A stretch of 64,000 bases of DNA from positions 1 through 64,000 of the forward strand of contig JAHIYH010000031.1 in NCBI GenBank assembly GCA_018814875.1, read 5' to 3'. Positions 1 through 9,734 of the stretch are shown one piece after another. Source of the stretch: Patescibacteria group bacterium (GTDB lineage: Bacteria; Patescibacteriota; Gracilibacteria; Peribacterales; Peribacteraceae). The translations under genes and the position numbers were made by a program. The notes beneath the pieces are model-generated. The model did no database searches, was not told the DNA's origin, and saw only the letters and a program-made list of their open reading frames with translations. Within the stretch, counting starts at the first letter, position 1, and each line of letters begins with the position of its first letter.

Positions 1-590
<590 letters not shown>

Positions 591-937
591 GAGTTGACCT
601 AACTTAAGTAAAAGTTAGTCAGTCCTTTTTTACTAAAAAGAACTAAAAAAAAGAAATCGAGGTCGATGAGTATTTCGTATTTAGTATTCCGTATCTCGTA
701 TGGAAATCATACGAGATACTAGATACGTGATACGAAATACAAATCTCACACTTCTCTACTCTGCGATGGTGTGAAAGAGCTTGTGACTTCACCCTGAGCT
801 AAGTCGTATGGGTGAAAGAACTTTAGTTAGGGCACCTAAATGCCCACTTGCCCTACAACCGAGGCAAATGCCGAAAAGTTGAGGGACTTGGAGTATTCAC
901 TTCCCGTGCCCCGAGGGCATTGGGAAGTAGCTAGGAG
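591..937 (-). other. 16S rRNA leader region with hairpins
   Basis: This is the transcribed leader between the rRNA promoter and the 16S 5' end. It holds no convincing gene. Visible structures are a GC-rich hairpin at about 900-927, a hairpin with arms 787-794 / 810-818, the long word-array palindrome at 670-740 and an 8-bp inverted repeat straddling the 16S 5' end (579-596). One or more of these could act in pre-rRNA processing; that is inference. Confidence 0.55.
670..740. repeat. word-array palindrome, 7-nt word GTATTTC
   Basis: Arm 1 (670-702) is a tandem of 7-mers GTATTTC, GTATTTA, GTATTCC, GTATCTC. A 5-nt loop follows, then arm 2 (708-740) with the reverse-complement 7-mers. By eye 27 of 33 arm positions pair. 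It lies inside the 16S leader, about 80 nt upstream of the gene. The same word builds the palindrome at 59017-59101. Confidence 0.85.
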
Positions 938-965
938 ATTGTAAGGTATGGAAAGGCAAGGTCAA
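938..965 (-). promoter_or_regulatory. putative rRNA operon promoter
   Basis: On the minus strand a -35 box TTGACC (960-965) and a -10 box TACAAT (938-943) are separated by 16 nt. Transcription would start near 931, giving a leader of about 340 nt before the 16S gene. The box match and placement are good; no experimental support. Confidence 0.65.
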
Positions 966-1012
966 GCGGTTTCTTGAGGATCTATTCCAAGGTCTCTTGT
1001 TGTCTATAGAAC

Positions 1013-1324
1013 ATGATGTATTTTGTGCTCATGGAAGTTCTATTGTATTTAGGTAATGACTTGCGTCCAGAGGATCATGAGGTGCGTTTAACACGTCTGA
1101 ACAGGGCCGAGGAGTTAGCAAGACATATTGATGATATTTCGACAGGCAGTCGCTTTGAAGCTGTGTGTGCACTTCAGGTCAGTGGTACTAGCGATGCGAT
1201 TGACCAACTAAAATCTCTTCTTGGAACAGAAGGCATTGAATGTGGATCTAATACTGATGGACCCCATCCGTTCAGGGCATCACTTGATGCGGTGGTTACT
1301 GTGCCCTCTGATACCGAACGATAA
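1013..1324 (+). CDS. hypothetical small protein
   Basis: This 103-residue open frame has no family I recognise. The sequence is hydrophilic and helical-looking, with a short hydrophobic N-terminus. A second ATG directly follows the first (1016), and a TATAGA hexamer sits at 1005-1010, close enough to suggest a leaderless transcript starting at one of them. The 3' end overlaps the 3' end of the convergent glycosyltransferase by 29 nt. It lies between the rRNA promoter and that gene. It could be spurious; its composition is protein-like but nothing else confirms it. Confidence 0.45.
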   Translation: MMYFVLMEVLLYLGNDLRPEDHEVRLTRLNRAEELARHIDDISTGSRFEAVCALQVSGTSDAIDQLKSLLGTEGIECGSNTDGPHPFRASLDAVVTVPSDTER

Positions 1325-2177
1325 CTTCAGCCAATATCCCAAAAAGCCCTATCTGTAGCCCCGTAAGCAAAAGCAGCATTCCTGCATCAGAGATGTTTTC
1401 ATTTAGTATGATTGTATCAATCATCATTCCAAAGCCTGACAACATCAGGATTGCACTAGGCCACGCAAAGAATCTCAGTGGTCGGAAGTAAGTAGTGATG
1501 CGAATAATTAAACCTAGAAATCCAAGGAAGTTTCGGATGCCGTTGAAGCCAGAAGAGAGTGAACTCTTTCCGACGCGCTTGAAGTAATCGATTGGTACAA
1601 ACTCTACTGAGTAGTCATTCGTCAGTGCCGCCACAGTAAGAGTCATGGTAAAAGAAAATCGTTGTGGATAGAGGTGCATAAACTTCTCTCCTAATTCTCG
1701 TGTGAAGATACGCATTCCAGAATTATTATCAGGGATCTTAATGCCAGTTAGTGTGTTGGCAAGAAGGGCAACAATGGCTTTTGCCGGTCTGCGGACAAGA
1801 GGAATCTTTACACCCTTTTTTATGCGTGCGCCTATCACCATGTCGGCTCCTGTTTGTTTTAGATTATTAATAAGGATGGGGAAGTCGTCGATGGGATAGG
1901 TACCATCAGCATCAGTAGTTGCTAGCAAGTTCCCTTTGGATTTGCGAATGCCTGTCTTGATGCTCGCGCCGTATCCTTTGTTGTAAGGATGATTGATAAC
2001 TGTGACTTGCGGGACTTCAAGCGATTGAAGAATGCGAGTCGTACCATCTGTACTTCCATCATTAATGACGACAATTTCAAAATCTTCGCTGGTTTTAGAT
2101 AGTGCGTCATGAGATCGCTTCAAAGTGTCTGCAATTGCAGCTTCTTCGTTGAAGACAGGAACGAGCAGAGAGATCAT
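1296..2177 (-). CDS. family 2 glycosyltransferase with C-terminal membrane segments
   Basis: The start VPVFNEE (residues 6-12), NDGSTDGT (39-46) and the DADG metal/nucleotide motif (89-92) are those of GT-A family 2 enzymes of the dolichyl-phosphate-mannose synthase type. Two hydrophobic stretches follow after about residue 230. Such proteins move a sugar from a nucleotide donor to polyprenyl phosphate at the cytoplasmic face. At 293 residues the length is usual for the membrane-anchored subtype. Donor sugar unknown. It is the first of four DPM1-like proteins in the window and stands alone between divergent/convergent neighbours. Confidence 0.88.
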   Translation of the reverse strand: MISLLVPVFNEEAAIADTLKRSHDALSKTSEDFEIVVINDGSTDGTTRILQSLEVPQVTVINHPYNKGYGASIKTGIRKSKGNLLATTDADGTYPIDDFPILINNLKQTGADMVIGARIKKGVKIPLVRRPAKAIVALLANTLTGIKIPDNNSGMRIFTRELGEKFMHLYPQRFSFTMTLTVAALTNDYSVEFVPIDYFKRVGKSSLSSGFNGIRNFLGFLGLIIRITTYFRPLRFFAWPSAILMLSGFGMMIDTIILNENISDAGMLLLLTGLQIGLFGILAEVIVRYQRAQ

Positions 2178-2258
2178 GTGACTAGCTTATAGCTTCTGGC
2201 AGCTATCTTCTAGAAGGTTTTTTGTTTGTTTTGATCAATTTCACGCTATTCTTGGCCC

Positions 2259-3923
2259 ATGTCTCTTCGTGATGTTTACGCCCAAAAGGCACTCTCTCAG
2301 ATACCAAGGCTCCTAAGCCTTCAGGATCGCAATGCCTATTCTCCTACTTACGGTTGCTTCAAGCGCACATATTGGTTAGATAAGACCGTAGATTTTCCGG
2401 ATGCGCTTCCACAGTTTGGGGTGCTTTCCTTGGCACTCGCGTATCACCACGACATGCCCAGCAATCAATTCAAAGATCAGGAGAAGATACGCGAGTGGAT
2501 TATTGCCGGCATGAAATATTGGACTAAGATTCAACATCGCGACGGATCTTTTGATGAGTTTTATCCTAATGAGCATGGGTGGACAGGGCCAACTGGCTTT
2601 CTCCTTTATGCAATGCTCAAGAGTTACATGATACTTAACGAGAGAGGAGAGTTCCCATCAGATTTTTGTGATGAATTTTTTGAGTCGTGCAGAAAGGCTG
2701 CCCGTTACATTATTAAGTGGGACGAACATGGGGTGCTTGCAAACCATCACGCAATGGGAGTGCTTCCCGTCTTTTATACGTTCCATGTATTAGGTGATGA
2801 AGAATTTTGTGAAGGATATGAGAAGAAGCTAGAGGAATTTCTGAAGTATCACACATCAGAAGGATGGAGCTTGGAGTACGACGGTGCAGACATAGGTTAT
2901 TTATCAGCAACAGTCAGCTTCCTTGGAAAAGTCTACAAGCTCAATCGTGACACGCGACTAAGAAAAGTGATGGAGGAATCTTTGCAGTTCTTGAGTTACT
3001 TCGTCTACCCCAATGGATTCTACGCAGGAAGTATGGGAAGCAGAAACACGCTCCACTTCTATTCACATGGATGCGAGATACTAGCACCAGAAGTTCCTTT
3101 GGCTGGATGTGTGGCAGATGCGATGCTCGAAAGTTTACGGGACGGAAAAATAGTTCCTGCAGAAATACAGTCCGATCGCTACTTCCTCTATCGCATTCCA
3201 GAGCATCTTGAGTCCTTTGTAGATTTTGGAGAAAGGTCGGGCGAAGCGAAACTCCCTTATAAGCAGGAAGACTTTCAAAAAGAGTTTGATAAAGGTAGAT
3301 ACTTTGTTCAGAAAAAGGGGAATTTATATGTTGTCGCTAATGCAGCGAAGGGCGGAGTTACAAAAGCCTTTGATATTGATCAAAAAAAACAACTCACAAG
3401 CGATTGTGGAATTATTGGTCAAACAAAGAGTGGGGAAGTACTCACATCTCAGTGGATTGATCCTTCTTATGACTTTGTAACGAGAGATGATGGTTTTACA
3501 GTTTCGGGGAATCTACATCGCGTTCCTGCTAACAAACTTTTTACGCCGGTGAAGCTAATTATTTTCAGATTATTTCTATTACTTTTTGGGTGGCACACTG
3601 GGATGGCATATCGCATCAAGGGTCTTATCAGAAAGATTCTGATGTTAAAGAGTGGAATAAGCGATGTGCAGTTTCATCGTGATGTCGTAGTTACAAATGC
3701 TTCAGTTAAAATCACGGATACGATCACGAGTAAAAAAAATACACAGTTCGAATCTTTGCAAATAGGTGATGAGTTTTTTGTGCGTTACGTTCCGCAGTCA
3801 CGCTATTTCCAGAGTCAGGAGTTTGATACTAAAGCTCGTGTGCTTACAGCACAGGAACTTGGAGTATTGAATGAGAAGGGAGAGATTGTGATTGAGCAAA
3901 CTCACTCTATTTCTCTGCAATAA
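2259..3923 (+). CDS. large helical, possibly alpha/alpha-toroid (glycan-active) protein
   Basis: A 554-residue soluble protein with no signal peptide or clear membrane anchor; one hydrophobic patch lies near residues 428-444. The first half has regularly spaced helices and aromatic-rich segments (for example YWTKIQHRDGSFDEFYPNE) reminiscent of six-hairpin glycosidases and heparinase II/III-like lyases. The second half looks beta-rich. I cannot name catalytic residues, so the function is unproved; acting on or editing a surface glycan is inference from context. The start is supported by TATTCT six nt before the ATG (2247-2252). The 3' end overlaps the convergent methyltransferase by 17 nt. Confidence 0.72.
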   Translation: MSLRDVYAQKALSQIPRLLSLQDRNAYSPTYGCFKRTYWLDKTVDFPDALPQFGVLSLALAYHHDMPSNQFKDQEKIREWIIAGMKYWTKIQHRDGSFDEFYPNEHGWTGPTGFLLYAMLKSYMILNERGEFPSDFCDEFFESCRKAARYIIKWDEHGVLANHHAMGVLPVFYTFHVLGDEEFCEGYEKKLEEFLKYHTSEGWSLEYDGADIGYLSATVSFLGKVYKLNRDTRLRKVMEESLQFLSYFVYPNGFYAGSMGSRNTLHFYSHGCEILAPEVPLAGCVADAMLESLRDGKIVPAEIQSDRYFLYRIPEHLESFVDFGERSGEAKLPYKQEDFQKEFDKGRYFVQKKGNLYVVANAAKGGVTKAFDIDQKKQLTSDCGIIGQTKSGEVLTSQWIDPSYDFVTRDDGFTVSGNLHRVPANKLFTPVKLIIFRLFLLLFGWHTGMAYRIKGLIRKILMLKSGISDVQFHRDVVVTNASVKITDTITSKKNTQFESLQIGDEFFVRYVPQSRYFQSQEFDTKARVLTAQELGVLNEKGEIVIEQTHSISLQ

Positions 3924-4599
3924 CCACATTCGTTACTCCAAATGGCATTGTTCGTTCGAATAGTTTGAATAATGGCAGTAGCAAGCCACTCAAGGGCATG
4001 CGATTAGGGGTCAGTGCTCCCCATGTATGTACATCAACAATCTTTAAGCCGGCATCTTTCATCAATTTTTTGCAATAAGATTTAGAGAAGTTTAGTCCGC
4101 CGTGCTCCTCCTTCTTAAGGATGCTAAATGCAGCAACCAGAGGATTGTTTCGGTTCGGCTCTATAAATGCGACGTACTTTTTAGAAACCCTTTTCATCTC
4201 TTCAATCACTTTGCTTCGATCATCACGATCGATGTGGTGTAGAACTGCATGGCAGAAGACAAGGTCAAAAGAGTTATCAGGAAACTTCAATTTCCGTGCA
4301 TCCATCACTTCTTTTTTTTCGATCGGATTTCCTTCCAAGATCACATCCGAGTAATCTACAGCAGTCGCATTTCCTTTTTGGTCAAACCAATAACTGAAGT
4401 ATCCATTGCCCGCACCTACATCCAAAATTGCGGCATCATCTTGTAAGTTTGTATGCTGCAAAATGTGTGCCACCTTTGGTTCTACGTATGTTCGAATAAC
4501 AGGATGCATCGGCGTGCGTCGCTTTTTGTGTTGGTCATCATGCCAGTACTCCTTTTGCTTCTGTGTGAAATCGTCTTGAGTCATGCCAGTACTATACAT
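3907..4599 (-). CDS. class I SAM-dependent methyltransferase
   Basis: Motif I (ILDVGAGNGYF, about residues 58-68) and the later FCHAVLHHID stretch are typical of the UbiE/Methyltransf_11 fold, which transfers a methyl group from S-adenosylmethionine. At 230 residues the length fits. The substrate is unknown; a sugar or lipid intermediate is likely from the surroundings. A second possible start, MTQDDF, lies five codons in. Its 5' end overlaps the flippase-like gene by 8 nt, so the two are probably co-transcribed. Confidence 0.85.
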   Translation of the reverse strand: MYSTGMTQDDFTQKQKEYWHDDQHKKRRTPMHPVIRTYVEPKVAHILQHTNLQDDAAILDVGAGNGYFSYWFDQKGNATAVDYSDVILEGNPIEKKEVMDARKLKFPDNSFDLVFCHAVLHHIDRDDRSKVIEEMKRVSKKYVAFIEPNRNNPLVAAFSILKKEEHGGLNFSKSYCKKLMKDAGLKIVDVHTWGALTPNRMPLSGLLLPLFKLFERTMPFGVTNVVIAEK

Positions 4600-5485
4600 T
4601 CTTTCCTCTCATCCAGTGCCACCCCCCAATTCCATTCATTACAACAGTCATCGTAAGCATAAGTAGTGCAAGTGCTACGGCCTTATCGGAACCGATTCCA
4701 AATGGTGCTAATAAAGTTATAAGTGTAGCTTCGCGCGTGCCAAGTCCGGATGGTGCTATAGGGAGAAGTGAGACGATGCCGCCGATTGTAAAAACAGCGA
4801 GTAGTGTTACAACAGGAAGTGAGATACCGACACTTTCGGTTAGCGTTATTGCCCATGCAAAATAAAAACACCAAGCTATTAGAGTAATTACGAAGATATT
4901 TCGCGCTGTTCTTTTGGGCACTGCGCTAACAAGTTGATTGATCTGATTATGAAATATTCGGTTTATGATAAATAGGGAAACTAATGCAACTGTTAGTATG
5001 GCTGCAGTCCACATCCATCCAAAGAGAATACCCGCTCCCACTGATGCAAGAAGCACAATAACGATTGCATCTATGATGCGTTCAAATACAACTAGCATTA
5101 CAGCAACAAGTTTACTGACACCCATTTTGCGGAGATATACCGCTCGTCCCAATTCGCCTAATTTGCCAGGAGTTATAGTCCCAAGGAAGAGGCCTGTGGT
5201 ATATAGCCTCCAAGACTCTATAAAGGATGGTTGCAGTCCTGTTGTTTGCACAAGCATGTGCCAGCGCATCGATTTTAGTAGATAACTTATTGCCAGTGGG
5301 ATGAACGATGCGACAATTAGCAAAGCTTCTGTCTCCTGAAGTTGCGAAATCAGTGCAGCACGATCTATCCGGATTATAATCCAAATAAATAGTGCTATGC
5401 CGATAAGTTTTAAAAGCGCCAACGGTTTAAATTGTTTTATAAATTGCACACATGTCATGTTACATTCTTCTTTTGACACTGTCAT
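4592..5485 (-). CDS. flippase-like membrane protein (LPG synthase TM / UPF0104 family)
   Basis: A 297-residue polytopic membrane protein carrying two motifs of the lysylphosphatidylglycerol-synthase transmembrane / UPF0104 family: GKLGELGRAVYLR in the first half and PSGLGTREA near the end. It lacks the soluble synthetase domain of MprF, as do the family members found beside glycolipid genes. These are thought to move lipids or lipid-linked sugars across the membrane; the substrate here is unknown. It is upstream of and overlaps the methyltransferase gene. An inner ATG (MTCVQF) ten codons downstream could also be the start. Confidence 0.83.
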   Translation of the reverse strand: MTVSKEECNMTCVQFIKQFKPLALLKLIGIALFIWIIIRIDRAALISQLQETEALLIVASFIPLAISYLLKSMRWHMLVQTTGLQPSFIESWRLYTTGLFLGTITPGKLGELGRAVYLRKMGVSKLVAVMLVVFERIIDAIVIVLLASVGAGILFGWMWTAAILTVALVSLFIINRIFHNQINQLVSAVPKRTARNIFVITLIAWCFYFAWAITLTESVGISLPVVTLLAVFTIGGIVSLLPIAPSGLGTREATLITLLAPFGIGSDKAVALALLMLTMTVVMNGIGGWHWMRGKNV

Positions 5486-5638
5486 GAACTGATCAAAATA
5501 TTATTATTGTATCGGTTCCATTTGGTATTATCCGCACAGATATATTCCTAATCGGGTGTGTCGACAGAGGCAAGTATGCCATGTGTTACATGCTAATAAG
5601 TTGCATCAAAATCTAATATTATTGTAACGTAGAGGTGT

Positions 5639-7267
5639 ATGCGTATATTTAAACATGAATATGCACAGTGGGTTCTTCTCGCACTATTTGTATTGGCAGT
5701 GTTCTGCCTCATTATGTTTCCGGTACTTTTGATGGGGTATCCATACTCTATCGCCGATACTATCCAGATGGGCCGTGTTCTTGCCGAGACGGGGCAAATC
5801 ATTGATACGAGTTCACGTTTGGTGCTTGTAGCTGTTGCAGTTCTCTATCCGGTAATCGGTTTGCAGAATGTGATAGCTTGGACTGCAGTGAGTGTTGCAA
5901 CCTTCTGTTTGGCACTCTTCCCGTGGTGGTGGTGTGTTAGTAAGCTTTTCGATGAACGCGTAGCGTGGTTTTCCACGGTTGTTTTTGCTCTTACACCTAT
6001 ATATTGGGTGGAGGCTTATGCATTGGGTGGGTACAGCTTTGCGATCTTTTTCCTTTTCATCACTTTTGCCGTTTTTATTCGCTATCACTCCACGAAGCCT
6101 TTTCTTGCAGTGATTTTGTGTGGCCTATTCTTTGGGGCTACGATGGCTTCTCGCGATTCATTTCAAGCATTTCTTCCGTGGCTTATGCTTGGGTATTTGT
6201 GGCACGGACGACGGCAGGTAATACCTGCCATTGTACGCATTGGGCTCTTTTGTATCGCGGCATATTTCATGTTCATGTTGCCGATGCTGCCGCATGCGTT
6301 GCAGCCAGATATGTCATCTATTGAACGAGTGATGGTGTTTGCTCCGACGGTCGAAAATGCTACCAAGCCTGGCGTAGGGCACCTCTATCCGGACAAGTTT
6401 ATCTACGAGTTTTACAAAGAAGAGTACGACGCGGAGATGTTGGAACGTGTTGAAAATGATTCATTTCTACATAATCAGCTAGACAGACAGTATCGGATCT
6501 TGTTCAAGGTTGGGGAGTTCGATATTTTAGATACTATCGGTACTGGTCTATGGCTTTTCGTTAATACAATACCTGCTTTTATTATGCAGGACTGGGTGGG
6601 AGGTGCGTTTCTGTGGCTCTTTGTTTTTCCAGGAATTTTGGTTATGTGGCGTACGCGAAGATCACTGCTGATGTACATTTTCGGTATCTGGTTTACGGTG
6701 GAGTTTCTCCTTCGTTTTATTTTGCATTTTGCTCGTCTGCATCTAAATGATTATGGATGGGCTTTGGCGCTCTTCGCAGGCTTGGGAGTTTCTGCAATCG
6801 TTGGTGGGCTCTCGCAGTCATGGAGACTCACTTCACGCATGCGTACCATGCTATCGATATTCGTTATCTGTGTTATCGGCATGCAGATGATTCAGGCCAA
6901 TCGCAAAGTGCTTGCATTCCACTATTCCCGTTCAAGTACACAGGAAACCTATGCAGCAACTGAAGCACTAAAGAAGATCCCCGATGATGCTGTAGTGGCG
7001 AATCCAGGACGAAACTATCTGTTTTTTCTATCGCCACAGACACGAGTCTCTGTGCATCCAATTTCTATCCAATTCCTCTCGGAGAGAGGAAAACTCCACG
7101 AGCCTTTTGAGTATTTCAGAGTCACGCACATTATAGGATTTACAAAAGAACAAGAAGTACTTATTAAGAAGGTTGCTCCCAATGTAGAAGTGGTCCCGAT
7201 GCCAGAAGATCTACCAGGTCCGCCACTCACACCACTTGTACGATACATATTGCATCTGGTGCGTTAA
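5639..7267 (+). CDS. polytopic membrane glycosyltransferase-like protein (GT-C / ArnT type)
   Basis: 542 residues. The N-terminal half is a run of hydrophobic segments, one of them with the sequence YSIADTIQMGRVLAETG just after the first membrane span, where GT-C enzymes carry their acidic catalytic loop. The C-terminal end is soluble. GT-C proteins use polyprenyl-phosphate sugars and act at the outer face of the membrane. Start chosen because AGAGG (5631-5635) lies four nt before the ATG, one of the few clear Shine-Dalgarno sites here. It is divergent from the flippase-like gene. Donor and acceptor unknown. Confidence 0.72.
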   Translation: MRIFKHEYAQWVLLALFVLAVFCLIMFPVLLMGYPYSIADTIQMGRVLAETGQIIDTSSRLVLVAVAVLYPVIGLQNVIAWTAVSVATFCLALFPWWWCVSKLFDERVAWFSTVVFALTPIYWVEAYALGGYSFAIFFLFITFAVFIRYHSTKPFLAVILCGLFFGATMASRDSFQAFLPWLMLGYLWHGRRQVIPAIVRIGLFCIAAYFMFMLPMLPHALQPDMSSIERVMVFAPTVENATKPGVGHLYPDKFIYEFYKEEYDAEMLERVENDSFLHNQLDRQYRILFKVGEFDILDTIGTGLWLFVNTIPAFIMQDWVGGAFLWLFVFPGILVMWRTRRSLLMYIFGIWFTVEFLLRFILHFARLHLNDYGWALALFAGLGVSAIVGGLSQSWRLTSRMRTMLSIFVICVIGMQMIQANRKVLAFHYSRSSTQETYAATEALKKIPDDAVVANPGRNYLFFLSPQTRVSVHPISIQFLSERGKLHEPFEYFRVTHIIGFTKEQEVLIKKVAPNVEVVPMPEDLPGPPLTPLVRYILHLVR

Positions 7268-7274
7268 TCATTAT

Positions 7275-9005
7275 CTATAATTCATAGATTGTGAATCTCT
7301 CATTCTTCATTACGATAGTTTTTTCTGCGGGCAAGCGCGGATTATCATCCCTTTCATTATCAATTATTGCATAGCTCACATTGAATCTTTTCAGTGTCTC
7401 ATCGTATGACTGATTGATCTGCTTGTGCTCTGCGAGTGCAGCTTGGATAAACTTTTCTCCTCCTAGAACATCAATAGCTTCCATTTTGTATTTATATGCA
7501 TTTGCGTACCAAGCTGTGTGTTCTGGGTTCATTCCGGAGTAGTCCTGAATGTTTTCTATCAAGAAGTCTTCGTCAATCTTATCAACGTAGAATGCAATGA
7601 AACGTGTTAGAAGTTCCGGTGTTGGGATGATGTGTATCCATGCTCGTGAAATAGAGAACACGTAGTTTTTGGTATAGAGTGTAATGTACTGTCCCAGATG
7701 TGAGTGGCTAAGGATGACTTGATTTGTGATGCCTTCATCATTGAAATAATCAATCACTTGTTTATACTCCTGTATCGAACGTGCGAGAACATGCTCCTTT
7801 TCAGGAAATCGCAGATACCGATATGCATTTGCTCGCACAAAGGTACGGTTTACGGTTGTGAAGAGTAGTGCAAAAGTGCAGAAGCCAAGAATGATTTTTG
7901 CAATAACATCTTTGCGCTTTGCAATTATAGGAATGAAAGCGGCAATAGCTACAACATAGATCATGAGACTGAGCTGCCAGTAGTGTGAGTAGAAGTCCAT
8001 CTCATATCCGGTAATCACATTGCTCACCGATGCGATCACAAGGCCCAAGCTCACGAGTAGAATCATTTTTTCTGTTGCGGAGAACTTTTGTCTGAACGAA
8101 AGTATCACCAATGAGCCTGCAATAAGAATTGTGTATTTCATGTTCATTAATGTGAGTGGCAACACAGTGTGTGTTTGCACTAATCCAACACGCATATTAA
8201 GTTGATGTGCGGAATCAACAAAGAAGAGCGAGAAGATGTTCCAAATCTGTGGGAGACCAGCTATTGCGATACCGAGACACATAAGAAGAAGCAGCTTGAG
8301 CGAAGATTTGTCTTTCTTAAATAGACTCCACAGGACCAGTAAACCGATAGAGGTGAAGGTGGAGATCCACAGGTGGGTGTATAGGTAGAATGCAAAGACT
8401 GTGATAGCGCCAAGTGATACATATGTACTTTTCTTCCTTGGGAATGTGAGTACCCCAAGAAGCGCAATCATGAATAGACCCATAACGGGATACACCGTTT
8501 GCATAATTGCAGGGCGAATCATCATATTATGCAGTGATGCCATACCTACTATTGCTGTAATAACGGAGAGAATGCGGTTTCTGTTCGTCGTGCACATACA
8601 GAGTATGTACATAATCGCCCCGGTCAGCATGGCGTATAGCAATGCATTTATCGCAAAAACTGAGTTTATATCTGCACCAAGCAGTCCTGGTAAAGCTGCC
8701 ATCCAGATGGGTAGCAGTAGTCCGTTATAGAACACGTTGGAATATTCCAGAATATATGGATTACCAAGAAACGGCTTTCCATCCAAAACCTCCTTCACCT
8801 GCACAAGATAGTGAATGGAATCCTCTTGCACTTGCGGCAATATTTGTGGAAGCCACTCGCCTGTTACCAGAAAATAAAAGAGAAAGAGAACTGATACAGA
8901 GAGTGCGCTTCCAATGAGCACGATTAACCATGCTGCTATGTCTTTCTTTTGCATGGGGACAGTATTGCTTGAGGGATTGTTGGTTGCAAGCGAAGGTAGT
9001 CTCAC
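7275..9005 (-). CDS. polytopic membrane protein, GT-C-like
   Basis: A protein of up to 576 residues with many hydrophobic spans and a soluble C-terminal region. The EDSIHYLVQVKE loop after the first span parallels SDEHYYLARVQE in the protein at 51448-53091, and both end in a similar small domain (FNVSYAIIDNE / FDVQYVLWDEK), so the two are paralogues. The acidic loop suggests a glycosyltransferase of the C fold. Start uncertain: the long form begins with GTG, while an ATG lies at codon 18 (8954). The 5' region is duplicated at 9657-9734 with the frame kept upstream of that ATG, which favours the longer form. Confidence 0.72.
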   Translation of the reverse strand: MRLPSLATNNPSSNTVPMQKKDIAAWLIVLIGSALSVSVLFLFYFLVTGEWLPQILPQVQEDSIHYLVQVKEVLDGKPFLGNPYILEYSNVFYNGLLLPIWMAALPGLLGADINSVFAINALLYAMLTGAIMYILCMCTTNRNRILSVITAIVGMASLHNMMIRPAIMQTVYPVMGLFMIALLGVLTFPRKKSTYVSLGAITVFAFYLYTHLWISTFTSIGLLVLWSLFKKDKSSLKLLLLMCLGIAIAGLPQIWNIFSLFFVDSAHQLNMRVGLVQTHTVLPLTLMNMKYTILIAGSLVILSFRQKFSATEKMILLVSLGLVIASVSNVITGYEMDFYSHYWQLSLMIYVVAIAAFIPIIAKRKDVIAKIILGFCTFALLFTTVNRTFVRANAYRYLRFPEKEHVLARSIQEYKQVIDYFNDEGITNQVILSHSHLGQYITLYTKNYVFSISRAWIHIIPTPELLTRFIAFYVDKIDEDFLIENIQDYSGMNPEHTAWYANAYKYKMEAIDVLGGEKFIQAALAEHKQINQSYDETLKRFNVSYAIIDNERDDNPRLPAEKTIVMKNERFTIYEL

Positions 9006-9091
9006 AACTCTAAAGTATTGGGTCCAAAGTTATCTTAAAGAAAGTGAAAATCATAGTTGCGATTGATAGATATTAAGTTCAATATTGGGCT

Positions 9092-9484
9092 ATGAGACTA
9101 AGAATATATATTACTGGAGCAGTTTGTATATTGTTGTTTGGATGCGCTCAGCCACCAGATTCATTGGAGGGGGAACCTTCTGGAGCGTGGAGAAATGAAG
9201 TGGAAAAAATAGACTACCGCTTTGGTCCAAATGATAATTTAGAGGTTGTTGGTGAAGATAGCTTACTAAATAATCTCGAATGCACATACTTGGTTGAGAG
9301 CAGAGAACTGGAAACTCGCATTGTGAATATGCAGTTTAAATGTTCAAAGCCAGACTTAGCTGGATACGCAGAGTCACATGAGTTCATATATTCAGAAGAC
9401 TATAATAGTTTTGTAGATACAATGCATATTAAGGGTGTTTCATCTCGTCGTTACGATGGGTCATTTATAAAACTCGTTCCATAA
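9092..9484 (+). CDS. hypothetical lipoprotein
   Basis: 130 residues with a short basic start, a hydrophobic stretch and a lipobox ending LLFGC at residues 14-18, followed by an acidic/proline linker. This is the usual signature for signal peptidase II processing and lipid anchoring on the outer side of the membrane. The rest is small, polar and of no family I recognise. It is isolated between two minus-strand genes. Its low-GC sequence resembles the surroundings. Confidence 0.68.
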   Translation: MRLRIYITGAVCILLFGCAQPPDSLEGEPSGAWRNEVEKIDYRFGPNDNLEVVGEDSLLNNLECTYLVESRELETRIVNMQFKCSKPDLAGYAESHEFIYSEDYNSFVDTMHIKGVSSRRYDGSFIKLVP

Positions 9485-9708
9485 ACTAAATGAGTAACAT
9501 GTTTCCACAGAGTTTTACTTTTAGCGTTTTTAAGAAGCAACAAATAGAGTTGAGTGAGTGAGCAAGAAGATACTTCGGCAGTACAGCACACAACAAGTTC
9601 TTGCGATGGAGAATAGAAATAAATTTTTTAACTACTTAGCATTTGCCATTGTTGGTAATGAGTACTATTAACCACGATGCTATGTCTTTCTTGTGAATGG
9701 GGGCAGTA
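9485..9708. other. intergenic region with no intact gene
   Basis: Apart from the duplicated fragment at 9657-9734 I see no gene, clear promoter or terminator here. It is probably the scar of a deleted paralogue of the upstream membrane protein. Confidence 0.5.
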
Positions 9709-9734
9709 TTAATTGATGGGTTGTTGGTTGCAAA
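9657..9734 (-). pseudogene. duplicated 5' fragment of the 7275-9005 membrane protein gene
   Basis: These 78 nt match 8913-8990 with 12 mismatches and no gap by my count. In the minus frame they still read ATNNPS..NT.P..KKDIA.WLIVLI, the start of the neighbouring membrane protein, but the internal Met codon has become Ile and a stop follows seven codons further on. It is the remnant of a second copy of that gene. Its upper end overlaps the last codons of the glycosyltransferase at 9709-10947, so that protein's C-terminus (NICNQQPIN) is partly read from the remnant in another frame. Confidence 0.8.
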
